Assembly (NCBI GenBank): GCA_031002005.1
Contig: JARYHS010008074.1
Coordinates: 347,348,932 to 347,412,931 of the forward strand
Origin: Vandiemenella viatica
Taxonomy: Eukaryota > Arthropoda > Insecta > Orthoptera > Morabidae
Reading direction: 5' to 3'
DNA: 64,000 bases
In this document: positions 1-11,076 of the stretch, piece by piece
Position numbering within the stretch: position 1 is the first letter of the stretch
Layout of the letters: each line of letters starts with the position of its first letter
Made by a program: the position numbers and the translations under genes
Notes under the pieces: generated by a model
What the model was told of the DNA's origin: nothing
What the model saw: only the letters and a program-made list of their open reading frames with translations
Databases searched by the model: none

Positions 1-319
1 GTATTAGTTATGAGAAGCTATGCCTGTTTAGAGTGACAAATCACTAATAGGCACTAATAATTCCGCATAGATTCAATAAATATGAGAAATTGTGTTTACA
101 TTAAAGTTTATACATTAATTTATTGTGATGAAAATAAGTGTTTTAAAAGTTTTCATTTGAGAGGTAACAAATAGCCTGGGAAACTCATAAGATTTAAGAG
201 GGCTGGTTTTACTCTCAATGATTCTGGATCTGAAAGGGGCTATTCAAAGGACAGTGTTCTGTAGGTTTTTTGTCAGTACCAGTACTCTGTTCAGTGACTG
301 AATTAAAAAAAAAATATAG
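1..319. other. Unassigned spacer
   Basis: AT-rich sequence with no open frame, tRNA-like box or repeat that I recognise. It lies just outside the microsatellite tail of the LINE that follows, so it is probably the pre-insertion flank. An A-run at 305-314 precedes the GATA array. Confidence 0.5.
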
Positions 320-350
320 TTAGATAGATAGATAGATAGATAGATAGATA
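320..350. repeat. (GATA)n microsatellite, 3' tail of LINE A
   Basis: About seven GATA units. Read on the minus strand this is a (TATC)n tract directly after the LINE A 3' UTR. The opposite-strand copy ending near 6240 carries the same (TATC)n at the same position, so the tract is the element's own 3' tail and not a chance microsatellite. Confidence 0.85.
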
Positions 351-957
351 TGTTCACTTTGATCCCATGTGAGAATAATCTCGGGGATGTGGAACAGTAC
401 ATACACTTATTAGTAATGTCAATATTACTATATAATTGATAATATTATTATATATTGACAACAAGTTAGCAACAACCCATTAGTATAACCAATATCTCCT
501 GTAATCTACAAATACAATCCCGAGTTAATTAATACTTATTATGTGGAACAGTGTATACACTTGTTACCAGCATCTAATAAACAGTTATTTTCTTACCAAC
601 CAGTTACCATGTAAGGTTTCACTGTAATTTGTGACTACATATTATATTATGTTAGTTGCTATTTATGTGGAACAGTACACACACCTATTAGCAATATCAA
701 TTATATTACCAACAACTCATAAGCAGTCAATTACTTAAAAACCTGTTAATATGGTAATTTTTCACAGCAGTTTTTGAGTGCATGCTATCCCATGTTAGTT
801 ACTATATATAAGTGAAATTTTGTAAACAGTGTAATTAGTTCATTTGTCAAGTTTCAACAGAAAGAAAAACCATATATCATTTTAGTAATTGTGGATAATT
901 TTGTCACCTTCCCCTTCCATACACCATATATACTATTTTATCAGTCATTCTTAGTTA
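351..957 (-). repeat. LINE A 3' UTR with three internal repeats
   Basis: The motif ATGTGGAACAGTRY followed by a related A/T-rich stretch starts at 387, 541 and 665, giving three imperfect internal repeats spaced about 124-154 bp. The whole 3' UTR matches the reverse complement of 5694-6239, except that the truncated copy lacks roughly 90 bp including the third repeat. Confidence 0.8.
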
Positions 958-3761
958 CCAAATTCCAAGAAGAAAATTCTTTTACAGAGTAAAATGGGTT
1001 CTGAAGCAGAAACTCTTTCAGTTTGGACTTAAAGTAGTTGGGTTTTTGTAGATAACATTTAATTTCTGTTGGTAATACATTGAATAAGGAAGCTCCAGTA
1101 AATGTTAGCCCTTTCTGAACAATTGACAGTGATTTGTAATCCTTGTGAATATTATATTTATTCCTAGTATTATGGCTATGTATGTCAGCATTAAGATTGA
1201 AGTGTTCAGGATTTTCTACTACAAATGATAATACAGAGTATACATACTGTGCTGGCATTGTTAGAACACCCAGGTTTTTAAATAGATTTCTGCATGGTGT
1301 CTGTGGGTTTGCTCCACAAATAGTTCTTATAGCACGCTTTTGCAATTTAAATACCCTCTGTGCTTGTGACGAGTTTCCCCAGAATGAGATGCCATAAGTG
1401 AGCAGGGAATGAAAATATGCAAAATATACTAACTTTCTGGTTTCTATATTAGCTATTCTAGATATTACCCTCAGTGAAAATGTTGCAGAATTCAGTTTTT
1501 TAAGAAGTTGTTGAATATGCTGTTTCCAGTTCAATTTGTTATCTATATATACACCCAGGAATTTTGTGAAACTGCTTTCATCGATTGCTTTTCCTTCTGA
1601 TAATACATTATAGCTGTCCTTTGTTTTATTTTTTGTAATAAACTGAAGTAACTGTGTCTTTTCTACATTAAGTATTAGTTTGTTGGCATTAAACCACCTG
1701 TTAATTTTCTTTATAACTTCATTTGATGTGTTTTCGAGGTTTTGTGCTGATGGGTCTTTCAAGGATATGCTAGTATCATCTGCAAAGAGCACCATGTGTT
1801 CATTATCACCTAGTATATGTGGGAGATCATTTATATAGATTAAGAACAGCAGAGGACCAAGAATTGAACCCTGAGGCACACCACATTTAACTATACCCCA
1901 TTCTGAGTTTATAACATCTCCTGTATTAACATCTTTCAGTGATACACATTGCTTTCTATTTTCCAGGTATGATTTAAACCAATGATCCTTAGCAAGATCA
2001 CAGAATATACCTAGGGAATTTAATTTTTTATGCATTGATTCCAGTATGTTGTTTACAAAAGCAAAAATTGCTGAATCTGTTGAAACGCCTTGTCTAAAAC
2101 CAAACTGTACTTTACTGAGTAGGTCATTTTTTGTAAATGTGCATACACCCTTCTGTACATTGCTTTTTCAAAGATTTTTGAAAATGCTGGTAGAAGTGAA
2201 ATGGGTCTGTAATTCTCAATTTTGAGGTATCCCCCTTTTTATAAAGCGGTTTGATTATTGACTTCTTGAGTGAGTCAGGGAAGATACCTTCTTCAAAAGA
2301 ACTATTACAAATATGACTAATAACTCTACTAATGCTGGTGTTACATTGTTTCACTACATGGGTTGAAACCTCATCATAACCAAATGACTTTTTATTTTTG
2401 AGGGATTTAATAATTTTTTCAATTTCATTTTGACTGGTAGGAAATATAGACATAGGTGCTGTTTTTGGTGACAAGGATTTAAGTATTGCTATAGCATCCA
2501 TATTCCCAATATATTTTCCATTTATTTTTTCAGCAACTGTTAAGAAGTAGTTATTGAAAGCATTTCCTACATAAGAGGGGTCAGTTACAAGCTTATCATT
2601 AATGCTTATAGATATAGGTTTATGTTCAAGGGATGATACAGTTGTTTCTCTTTTAATAATGTTCCAAACACTTTTTATCTTATTATCTGAACTACTAATC
2701 TCATCGTTTATGGCCAAACGTTTAGCTTCTTTTATTACTTTGGTTAAAATTCTACAGTAAGTTTTGTAATGTTGTCTGAGAAGCATATTATCAGTATTCC
2801 TAACTTTTACATACAATTCCCTTTTATGTCTGCAAGATGTTTTAATACCAACTGTAACCCAATTTTTGTTTACTCGTTTTTGACCAATTGGAACTAGTTT
2901 TGTAGGGAGACACCTTTTGTAAATTTCTGAAAACCTTTGGTGAAAGTAATTGAATTTATTGTTTACCCCTTTTAATTTATAAACAGTGCTCCAGTCCTCA
3001 TTGAGAAGTTCATCATTTAATATTTTTATTGAATTGTTCTTTAATGGCCTAACTCTGACAAATCCTTTCTTTTTGTTACATTCATTTCCCACAACATCCA
3101 AAATATTTATTTGAGCATTATGGTCTGACAAACCATTTTCCATTGGAACTGTTTCATATATTTCTAATTTATTGTGCTCTACAAAAATGTTATCAATAAT
3201 GGTACTACTATCTTTTTGTGTTCTAGTTGGGAAATTTACAGTTTGATAGAGATTGAATGATCTAAGCATTCCTAGAAGATAATCTGTCTGGTTACATTCT
3301 ACAGCAAAATTTATGTTGAAGTCTCCACAGAGGATAATTTCCCTTTTAGTACGTGATAAGTTTATTAGAACCGCCTCAAGTTTATTACAAAATTTACTGA
3401 AGTCTCCTGTGGGAGCCCTATAAACTGTCAGCACTAGAAGATATTTGTTTTCTAATTCTAACTGTATTGCACAACATTCAAAATCTTTTTCTATACAGTA
3501 TTTACTTACATCTAACGATTTTGTCTCGGTATTTTCGCTTACATATATTGCTGCACCACCCATTCTCATCTCTGACCTGCAATAACAAGAAGCTAATCTA
3601 TATCCAATAAAAGGGAGGAGACCTATTTCAGAATTCTTCAGATGATGTTCTGTCAGACATACGATATTTATGTTAAGATTCAATGATTTTTGGGTTTCTT
3701 CTATAGATATTATGAACTCATCAAGTTTGCTTGAGATACCCCTAATGTTCTGATGGAACAA
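941..3761 (-). pseudogene. LINE A ORF2: endonuclease + reverse transcriptase, one frameshift
   Basis: The 545-residue first part has an APE-type endonuclease: N-terminal HQNIRG, catalytic Glu in CLTEHHL, GDFNINF near residue 150 and SDHNAQ near 210. It then enters the RT fingers (SFGYDEVSTHVVKQC). The 364-residue second part holds CGVPQGSILGPLLFLIYINDL-type motif B and the catalytic FADD of the palm, then a C-terminal region with a TYGISFWG-type motif. The two parts are in different frames. The switch lies near 2222, beside a C5/T5 run on the plus strand, where the first frame stops resembling RT and the other resumes it. The frame from there to 2035 is open, so a single 1-base indel separates this copy from an intact ORF2. 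Either genuine decay or a homopolymer base-calling error would explain it. Confidence 0.85.
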
Positions 3762-3865
3762 AGCTATTTTAGACTGACATTCTTTATTTTTTACTGTAAT
3801 ACCATTATGTACATTTCTTAAATAACTCTGCCTACTCTTGACATTTGGCCTAAAAAAGACTGAGT

Positions 3866-5693
3866 CCTACCACCAATTACCACTGGGATGGGGTGTGTGA
3901 GAGTGTGTAAAATTTGAAAAAAATCCACTTATCAAATATTATTATTATTATTTTAAAAACCGATGTTAGCTGTTGTATTTGGTAAAATACTTGTGTTCTC
4001 ATCAAATTAAGCAGATAACCTACTATATACATGTCTGCTGAGGTTTCATATATATGCCTGTTAAAGTGAAGGCTGATGAAAAAACAAGATACTGATTTTT
4101 CGACAGCATATGGAAGGGGAAAGCAAACTCAAGATCAATTTTTCTAATGGAAAAGAAATATCACTGAAATTGTCTTTATCAATAAATATCGATATTTTTT
4201 TTTCTTATTGAAAAAGAAATATCATTGACATTTTCTTTATCAGAAATAGTAAAAGATTCGTTCATTAGGCTAAAATGGCTGTTAATTGTTCACCAATTTA
4301 TTTTCAGATGAATAAGAACGTTGAATCATTTTAAAGTTTATCAGATGTTATAATAATATTTTTCAAACACTTTTGCTTCTATTTAGAAAAAATGTGAAAT
4401 AGTTCCTACCAAAATAAGTCTTTGTAGTACAACAGAAAAACAATTACTCTAATATTTTGCTCGTACTGTTCTGTCGCGTCTGACGGGAGCTTATATCTAA
4501 CATGCGTGACGTCACAAACTGAGAGGCCAGGTCTTCTCCCTCTAGGTGGTGTTGATTCTGGTCACTCACTGTATTTCGGGATCCCGCATCATTAGACAGT
4601 CTCGCGGATCCCGCACAAAATTAAGCGGATACGTAAAATAAGGCGAAAATGTGTGTCAGTCTGCGTGACCGCTGCCCCACTCGCTCTCTGTCGGATGTAT
4701 TGCACTGTTTTGCATTTGAATGTGACTTGTGGGAACAATCATTTGTTTTTATCAACCTTTGTCATTCATAAGTAAATAGATTAACTTTTATTTATCAAAA
4801 CTTACATTTGTTTTGAATAGACATTTCTATAATACGAGTTATATTGCGTATTTAGTTGGTTTTTCTAATTATTTTTTATGTGTCGCACACGTTATGTAAA
4901 CTACACGATTAAAGCGTTTTATTCACGGTTTCATTCCTATTTTCTGTATTTGCAGTGACAACTTCCTGTATTTGCGGCTGAAAATTTGATTATTCCTTGA
5001 TACGAAACTAATGTTATTGTAGTTTCAACGCTCCCATATCTATTTATTTAGCAGCTATCAAAAGGCAATTGTATATCCTTTGACTTATTGTTGGTTTCTT
5101 TGACGAAAGCCGCCTGTTTACATGTGCCGCTCCGGCTTTCGATTAATCCCTCTTGGTCAATCGCCACAATACATAATTTTTGAATGAATGGCATGTGTCC
5201 TTTCGACTCCTTATTATTTCGACTAAAGGCACAAAAAGTTATAATGAAGTCTTCACTGGTGTATCGCCGAAATGTGTTGTAACAACACCATACTTCTTCC
5301 TCACGTTTGAAATTTCTTGTTTTTGCAACGAAATCAGATGATACACCCGTGAGGACTTCAATGCAACCATACGCCGAGAATGTCTCCTTTCTTATATAAA
5401 AAAAATAATTTCAACTCTAAAAAAGTCATGACGCCACTTAAAGTAAAACTGAAATACTTGACAGCTTACATCTTGGTGAATAGTTTCCTTTAATAACAAT
5501 GAATCAGCTATAAGATCAATCAAGGAACCAGGGGAAATTATAATGAATCCAACAAAGACAAGTCATGTAAAATTAGGCCAAGTCTCATGCTTTTGCAGCG
5601 ACAAAAAGTTATGAAATCTTGTTCACTTCACTTTGTTAAATATAATGTTTTCTCTCAGTGCTATGGAATGTTTATTTACAATAATAATAATAT
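3866..5693. other. Spacer; GGGATCCCGC cluster near 4575-4620
   Basis: No coding feature recognised. A diverged short tandem duplication around AAAGAAATATCA is present at about 4148-4175 and 4208-4235. At 4575-4625 several near-palindromic GGGATCCCGC/GCGGATCCCGC motifs occur; similar motifs recur at 6590-6670. This may be debris of a DNA transposon end, but both termini could not be paired. Confidence 0.35.
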
Positions 5694-6204
5694 TAACTAA
5701 GAATGACTGATAAAATAGTATATATGGTGTATAGAAGGGGAAGGTGACAAAGTTGTCCACAATTACTAAAATGATATATCGTTTTTCTTTCTGTTGAAAC
5801 TTTTGGCAAATGAAGTAATTACACTGTTTAAAAAATTTCACTCATATATAGTAACTAACATGGGATAGCATGCACTCAAAAACTGCTGTAAAAAATTATG
5901 ACACTAACAGGTTTTTAAGTAATTGACTGCTTATGAGTTGTGGACTTGTGGTAACTGGTTGGTAAGAAAATAACTGGTTGTTAGACGCTGGTAACAAGTT
6001 TATACACTGTTCCACATAATAAGTATTAACTAACTCGGGATTGTATTTGTAGATTACAGGAAATATTGGTTATACTAATGGGTCGTAACTAACTTCTTGT
6101 CAATATATAATATTATCAATTATATAGTAATATTGACATTACTAATAAATGTATGTACTGTTCTACATCCCCGAGATTATTCTCACATGGCATCAAAGTG
6201 AACA

Positions 6205-6239
<35 letters not shown>

Positions 6240-6257
6240 ATATATATATATATATAT
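5694..6257 (+). mobile_element. LINE A 5'-truncated copy (3' UTR only), opposite orientation
   Basis: The sequence starts at TAACTAAGAATGACTGATAA, a few codons before the ORF2 stop of the family, and runs through the 3' UTR into (TATC)n at 6204-6239 and then (TA)n to 6257. It is the same family as the copy at 320-3865 but on the other strand. It is an extreme 5' truncation, the usual outcome of target-primed reverse transcription. Confidence 0.85.
6204..6257. repeat. (TATC)n(TA)n microsatellite tail
   Basis: About nine TATC units followed by about ten TA units, forming the 3' tail of the truncated LINE A copy. The TA extension is absent from the other copy's tail, so it is probably later slippage. 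Confidence 0.85.
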
Positions 6258-6799
6258 AAGCTCTGGTAACTTGGTCATTACGCATACCATATATTTAAAC
6301 TGATGTGATGTATTGTAAGGCACACAACATGAACTAACACTTAATATTTTCCATTTTTGATTGTTTATTTAAAAATTGCTTTAGATTTAAAAACAAAAAT
6401 GTAAAAGCTCAAAATATACTTAAGACAAGCTATTTTTTTTGTCTTTTTGCCAGGTAAAATATTGTTAACTGTTAATTTATATCATTTAACATTAAAATTG
6501 ATTTATTTATTTAATTAACAGACGTTTATTATTTGATTTATTAACGCTTTAAATATCTATGTTTTAAATATACGCGTTAAAAATAGTTGGCGCCAATCCC
6601 GCTGGATCCCGCGGGATTGATGAAAATCCCGCAAAAAACCCACAGGATTGAAAACACTGCGGGATTACAATCCTTAACTGTATGACATTACCGTCAAGAG
6701 CATTTTATTTTGCACACCTCACTGGACTTGCATAGCATTACATACTACATTTATATCGTAATTTTCATCACCAATCCCACAGGAAAATTACCGTTTTAC
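6258..6799. other. Spacer with possible hAT-type terminus at ~6590-6661
   Basis: Mostly AT-rich. At 6585-6661 the minus strand begins CAGTGTTTTCAATCC and contains repeated GCGGGAT motifs and GGCGCC, a composition I associate with hAT terminal inverted repeats (CAGTG start). No matching opposite end with an 8-bp duplication was found, so this is only a candidate half-element. Confidence 0.3.
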
Positions 6800-6975
6800 G
6801 GCTTTTTTTTCCCCTGGCTTTCCGCCTCGTCGATTTGGAGCGATGAAAAGACGGAAGGAATTCAGCCATGACCTTTTGAACGATCTTTGCTGACATTCGC
6901 CAGGGGTGATTTTAGTAAAAAAACAAATTTTGATGGCCGGACGGAGATTCGAACCCGCATCCTCCCAAATGATTG
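6800..6975 (-). mobile_element. SINE family 1, diverged copy
   Basis: On the minus strand: B-box GGTTCGAATCTCC-like sequence (6946-6963), then a body resembling the complete copy at 8243-8480, including its GGAATTCAGCCATG-type block, ending in a short A-tail (T-run 6803-6810). The A-box half of the tRNA head is absent or too diverged. Confidence 0.65.
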
Positions 6976-8000
6976 TTTTTTGGGATAAAAAGTACTCTAA
7001 ATGTTAATTAATAGTATTTGTTATAATATGCCAAGTTTAATTCAAATCCATGTCGTAGTTTCAGCATGATGCGCTTTCAAAGATTCACACAGAGAGACCT
7101 TTGTTTTTTAATATGCTGTTTTGGCTTCTATATTATTAGTAATGCTACCTCCATTTAAAATTTTCAGTATTTATTTAATGAACATATTTCCGCCTGTCAC
7201 ACTTTTATTGTAAGTATAGATATATATAATACAAAGAGGATACGTATAGTAAGGCCTTGCCAGTGGGGACACCTGGGCGGATGCAGAGGCTCGAGCTTGG
7301 TGGGGGCCGCCAGGGACTGGCAATACGTTGCCTCCCTTGTTGTAGACCTAACGGGATATTTCAGGCGTAAAATCACTAGCTCTGGGAAATTCTCCCGCCA
7401 AGGTGAATGAACGGCTGGCGAACTTTCGCCGACTAGGATTTTCTGAAGGACAAACGAGGCAAAATTTCACGAGGCAGTACGAGCTCAAGCGGAACGCTAA
7501 AAATCAATCTGGCCAATCGTTTTAGCTGTGAGTAGGAGGGGCCCAATCAACAACGGAAAATTCTTTGCGCAATTCTAATTTTTCCGAGTTCTTCCCCGCA
7601 TGTATGAAACACGTCCAGGGAGAGGCGTGGCTTACCACGAGCGACGCAGAGAGACTTTTCTGGATGACTGCTGCAACTGACTTGGGGTCGGACCTTTTCG
7701 AGGAGTGAAGATCGCGGACTGACTTCGTGTCGAACCTCCAAAGGTGGAGCTACTGACTTGGTGACGGTCCTCCAGGGGCCTGAGATCGCGCACTGCAGAT
7801 TGAACATGTAGTGAGGTCAACTTTGAGTCACTCTGTACGATACCTGGCACCATGCGCAGATTGAAAGTGGCTTGGTACGCTGCACTTCATTGTTGTAGCA
7901 AATGTGCTACATTTACGCAGCCGAGGAACGTCCTGCACCATAACGCTAATTACACAACGGACAGTGTGGTACTAATCACGGTCGTATTAACTTACTTCTC
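6976..8000. other. GC-richer unassigned region with degenerate short repeats
   Basis: From about 7250 the base composition shifts to GC-rich. Between 7664 and 7790 three degenerate copies of an ACTGACTTSGKG...CGGACCTYC block occur, two of them beside GATCGCGSACTG. Short overlapping open frames here show no family resemblance and look like composition artefacts. The region abuts the point where LINE B breaks off at 8001. It could be a solo LTR or other GC-rich repeat; I do not recognise it. Confidence 0.3.
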
Positions 8001-9160
8001 CTAATGCATTTTTATATTTAATCTACTAGTATTGGTATCATTTCCGCTACATTTCATCACTTTTGTCTTGCTTTGATTTATATTCAGTCCAAAATATTCC
8101 TGCAGTATTTTGTTCATGCCATTCAGTAAGTTCTCAATATCCTCAGCCCTCTCTGCTAACAAGACAATGTCATCAGCAAATCGTAGCATATTGATTTTGT
8201 CTCCCTGAAATCTTATGCCACATGGAAATTTTTCTTTCACTTTTTTTTTTTTATCTGCTTTACGTCTCTCTAACGGCGAGGTCTTTAGAGACAGGAAAGG
8301 ATGGAGGGCAAGGAATGGGAAGGAATTCGGCCATTGCCTTTTGAAGGAAGCATCCCGGTATTTGCCTGGAGTGATTCGGGAAACCATGGAAAACCCAAAT
8401 CTGGAAGCCAGGACGGGGATTCGAACCGCCGTCCTCCTGAATGCGAGGCCAGAACGCTAGCCGTTACACCACCACGCCGGTTTGACTTTCTTCATGGCTT
8501 CTTCTACATACAAGTTGAATATTAACGGGGATAGACTACAACCTTGTCTCACACCCTTTTTAACTGATGTGTGTCTCTCGTGATTCTCTACTTTTATTAT
8601 AGCCACTTGATTCTTATATAGTTTATAGAGTATCCTTCTATCTCGATACTTTAGGCCTGACTTCCTTAAAATTTTGAACATCTTGTCCCACCTAACAATA
8701 TCAAAAGCTTTTTCTAAATCAACAAATGCCATAAAAGTATCTTTGTTTTTCTTGATCCGCCCTTCTAGTCTCAAAGACAGAATTGCTTCCCTTGTACAGC
8801 GATGTTTCCTAAACCCAAACTGATCTTCACCTACTATCTCTTCTACTACCTTTTCCATCCTTCTGTATATTATTCTGGTCAGTAATTTTGAAGCATGTGA
8901 TGTTAGACTAATGGTGCGATAATTCTCACATTTGTCGGCTTGTGCTTTCTTTGGAAGTGTGAAGATTATATTTTTAGTAAAATCAGTTGGAATTTCTCCT
9001 GTTTCATAACTTTTTGATATCAGCTTGAATAATCTTTCGATTCCTTCCTCTCATAGGGATTTAAGAAGTTCTGCAGGGATCTCATCAATTCCAACTGCCT
9101 TATTTGCTTTTAAGTCATTTAGAGCTTTATTAAATTCTGTCCTCAAAACAGGATCTCCTA
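8001..9160 (-). pseudogene. LINE B reverse transcriptase domain (SINE-interrupted)
   Basis: Fingers motif ANKAVGIDEIPAELLKSL is visible near 9060-9110, with a stop in the following stretch. The frame then reads through 8858-8485 (FGFRKHRCTREAIL, VDLEKAFD with the first palm Asp, VRQGCSLSPL). The frame is broken by SINE family 1 at 8243-8480 and resumes as GDKINMLRFADDIVLLAE with an intact FADD catalytic pair near 8170. The element ends abruptly shortly after the palm. Only the palm and fingers remain; the thumb is missing. Confidence 0.8.
8243..8480 (-). mobile_element. SINE family 1, full-length, nested in LINE B
   Basis: Minus-strand order: tRNA-like head with A-box TGGTGTAACGG and B-box GGTTCGAATCC, unique body, then an A-tail (T-run at 8241-8252). 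It splits the LINE B RT between the EEAMKKVK codons and the KEKFPCGIRF codons. Flanks TTTCACTTT (8235-8243) and TTTGACTTT (8481-8489) agree at 8 of 9 bases and look like the target-site duplication. The insertion is therefore younger than LINE B. Confidence 0.85.
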
Positions 9161-10595
9161 AGTCATCAATGTCGACATCACTTCCCTTTCCATTACATTA
9201 TTGTTCAAGTCATCCCCAACATACAGTTTCTCAATGTATTCCTTCCATCGGTTAGCTCTATTTTCTGAGCTTAAAAGAGGTTTCCCATCGGCAGCTTTAA
9301 TGTTCATACCTCTTTTCTTCATTTCTCCAACATTCTGTTTGATCTTCCTATATGCAACATCTACCTTACCTACGACCATTTCCTTGTCTACTTCTTCACA
9401 CTTTTCCTGTAGCCATTTTTCTTTTGGTATTTTGCATTTCATATTTATTTGATTTTTAAATTTCCTGTACTGCTCTCTTCCTGCTTCGTCCTGAGAATTT
9501 TTGTACCTTCTCCTCTGATCCATCAGCTCCAAAATTTCTTCTGTGATCAAGCTTTTCGGGCAGCTTGTTCCCTAAAGCCTAATGTTTCTTAACCAGCTTT
9601 CATTATTTCGGTCTATAGTGTATTCCTCGGTTGTGCTCCTGTCAGAGTTACTTCTTAGGCCTAAGTCTACCATTTCTGCAAATTTTTCTCTCGTGCTAGA
9701 TTGTTTCAGTTTATTCACTTCCAGTCTGTTCTGCTTATACTGCTTCCTTATTCACTTAAATTTCAGCCTGCACTTCATTATTATCAAATTATGGTCAGAG
9801 TCTATGTCTGCTCCTGGTTACGCTTTACTGTCTAGAACTTGATTCCTGAATCTCTGTTTGACCATGATATAATCTAGCTGATATTTGCCTGTATCCCCAG
9901 GACGTTTCCAGGTGTATATTCGTCTTGCATGGTTCTTAAACAGTGTGTTTGCCTCTACTAGCTTATATCTTTCCCAAAATTCTAACAACCTGCTTCCTCG
10001 CTCATTTCTTTCGTCTAGACCAAAACTTCCTACAGTATTCCCATCTTTTCCTTCTCCCACTATCGCATTCCAATCACCCATGATTATTAGATTTCCTCCC
10101 CTTTCACATATTGGATTAATTCTTCAATTTCAGCGTATATTTTTTCTACTTCTTCGTCATCTTCGTGTGACGTTGGCATATACACCTGTAATAATGTGGA
10201 TGGGGCTTAGTTTCTAACCTCATCAAAATAATCATGTCACTAAACTGTTCATAATAATTCACCCGTTTCCCTACTTTCTTGTTCATTACAAATCCTACAC
10301 CAGTGACTCCATTGACAGCTTGTGTGCTAATTATCCTGTGTTCCCCAGACCAGAAATCTTGTACGTCCTTCCATTTAATCTCACTAATACCAACAACATC
10401 TAACTTAAGTTGTTCCATCTCCCTTTTTAAGTTTTCTAACCTACCTGCCCTATTCATACTTCTAACATTCCACGCTCCGACTCGTAGAATGTTTCTATCC
10501 ATTCTGATGAGTCCTCCCTGAGCAGTCACCACCCGGAGATCCGATTGGGGGACTATTTTACCTCCTGAATATTTTACCCAGGAAGAAGTCATCAT
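9158..10595 (-). pseudogene. LINE B ORF2 N-terminal part: APE endonuclease and linker
   Basis: ORF 10595-10146 carries GAWNVRSM and the catalytic Glu in GISEIKW. ORF 10081-9818 begins with the catalytic MGDWNAIVG and runs to QLDYIMVKQRFRNQVLD. The expected SDHNL motif is in another frame near 9790. ORF 9550-9158 is the charged linker between endonuclease and RT (MDQRRRYKNSQDEAGREQY). At least three frameshifts separate these pieces. All catalytic endonuclease motifs are still recognisable, so the decay is moderate. Confidence 0.8.
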
Positions 10596-10990
10596 GATAT
10601 ATACAATTTGAGAGGATTACATGTCCTCGGGATTCCCTTTGGGTCTTTAATGCAGTGGTTTCCCGTTGCCTTCTGCATCCTCATGCCGTTGATCATTTCT
10701 GATTCATCCGCCTTTAGGGGCCGTTTCCAACCCCAAGGGCAAGAGGGTGCCCTGAACCGCTCCCCGCTCTTCCGCCCTCCTTTCGGAGGCCGTTGGGAAG
10801 CAGTGGGTGACTCCTTATACCGGGAATCTTTCAGTCGCCAGAGCCTCGTCCGTGCAAACAGGGTGCACCACGTGAAGGAGAGGTTGACATTTGGTTGGAA
10901 AAGGCTAGTATAGTCTCTCCCGAACCCTACACCCCTTCTAGCATTAACACATGCTTTATCAATAAACTCTAGCTCCAAATTACACTCCAT
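10592..10990 (-). CDS. Small ORF at the 5' end of LINE B (possible ORF1)
   Basis: A 132-residue open frame, basic and Pro/Gly-rich, with NHCIKDPKGIPRTCNPL near the C-terminus. Its stop codon overlaps the first ATG of the endonuclease frame in an ATGA arrangement at 10592-10595. RTE-clade elements often have a very short or absent ORF1 overlapping ORF2, so this may be a coupled upstream ORF. It may instead be an accidental open frame in the 5' UTR, which would account for its lack of any domain. No RNA-binding motif is visible. Confidence 0.4.
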   Translation of the reverse strand: MECNLELEFIDKACVNARRGVGFGRDYTSLFQPNVNLSFTWCTLFARTRLWRLKDSRYKESPTASQRPPKGGRKSGERFRAPSCPWGWKRPLKADESEMINGMRMQKATGNHCIKDPKGIPRTCNPLKLYIS

Positions 10991-11076
10991 GCCACATCAC
11001 TTGCACTGATAGTACTTCCTGCTTGCACTATTGTCGCTACTACTGCAGCTACTCCGGCTGGTACATCCGCGTTCGT

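Larger units (their letters stand above)
320..3865 (-). mobile_element. LINE A: non-LTR retrotransposon (Jockey/CR1 group)
   Basis: On the minus strand it reads: 5' end near 3865, APE-type endonuclease, reverse transcriptase, about 600 bp of 3' UTR and a (TATC)n tail. The coding frame is open upstream to about 3863 without a convincing initiator, so the 5' end (ORF1 and promoter) is probably missing, as expected for incomplete reverse transcription. The clade is judged only from the RT motif style (VPQGSILGPLLFLIYINDL) and the lack of an RNase H domain. Target-site duplications could not be fixed. Confidence 0.85.
8001..10990 (-). mobile_element. LINE B: RTE-like non-LTR retrotransposon, decayed
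   Basis: On the minus strand: a 5' segment with a small ORF (10990-10592), endonuclease (10595 to about 9780), a basic linker (9550-9158) and reverse transcriptase (about 9130-8001) interrupted by a SINE. The endonuclease opens with GAWNVRSMNRAGRLENL, a form I know from arthropod RTE-like elements often mislabelled as craniofacial development protein. The RT has FGFRKHRCTREA, VRQGCSLSPLIFNLYVEE and LRFADDIVLL. The sequence stops being LINE-like at 8001, so the C-terminus and 3' UTR are lost. Several frameshifts and stops make it inactive. Confidence 0.85.

Noticed and set aside
320..6257. A 6-kb DNA transposon with ~600-bp terminal inverted repeats
   Set aside because: The inverted repeats are 3' UTRs of one LINE family, each with the family's TATC tail, and one is continuous with its own RT gene; two independent insertions explain it.
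10608..10913. 101-codon plus-strand ORF
   Set aside because: It is the antisense of the LINE B 5' region and has no features of its own.
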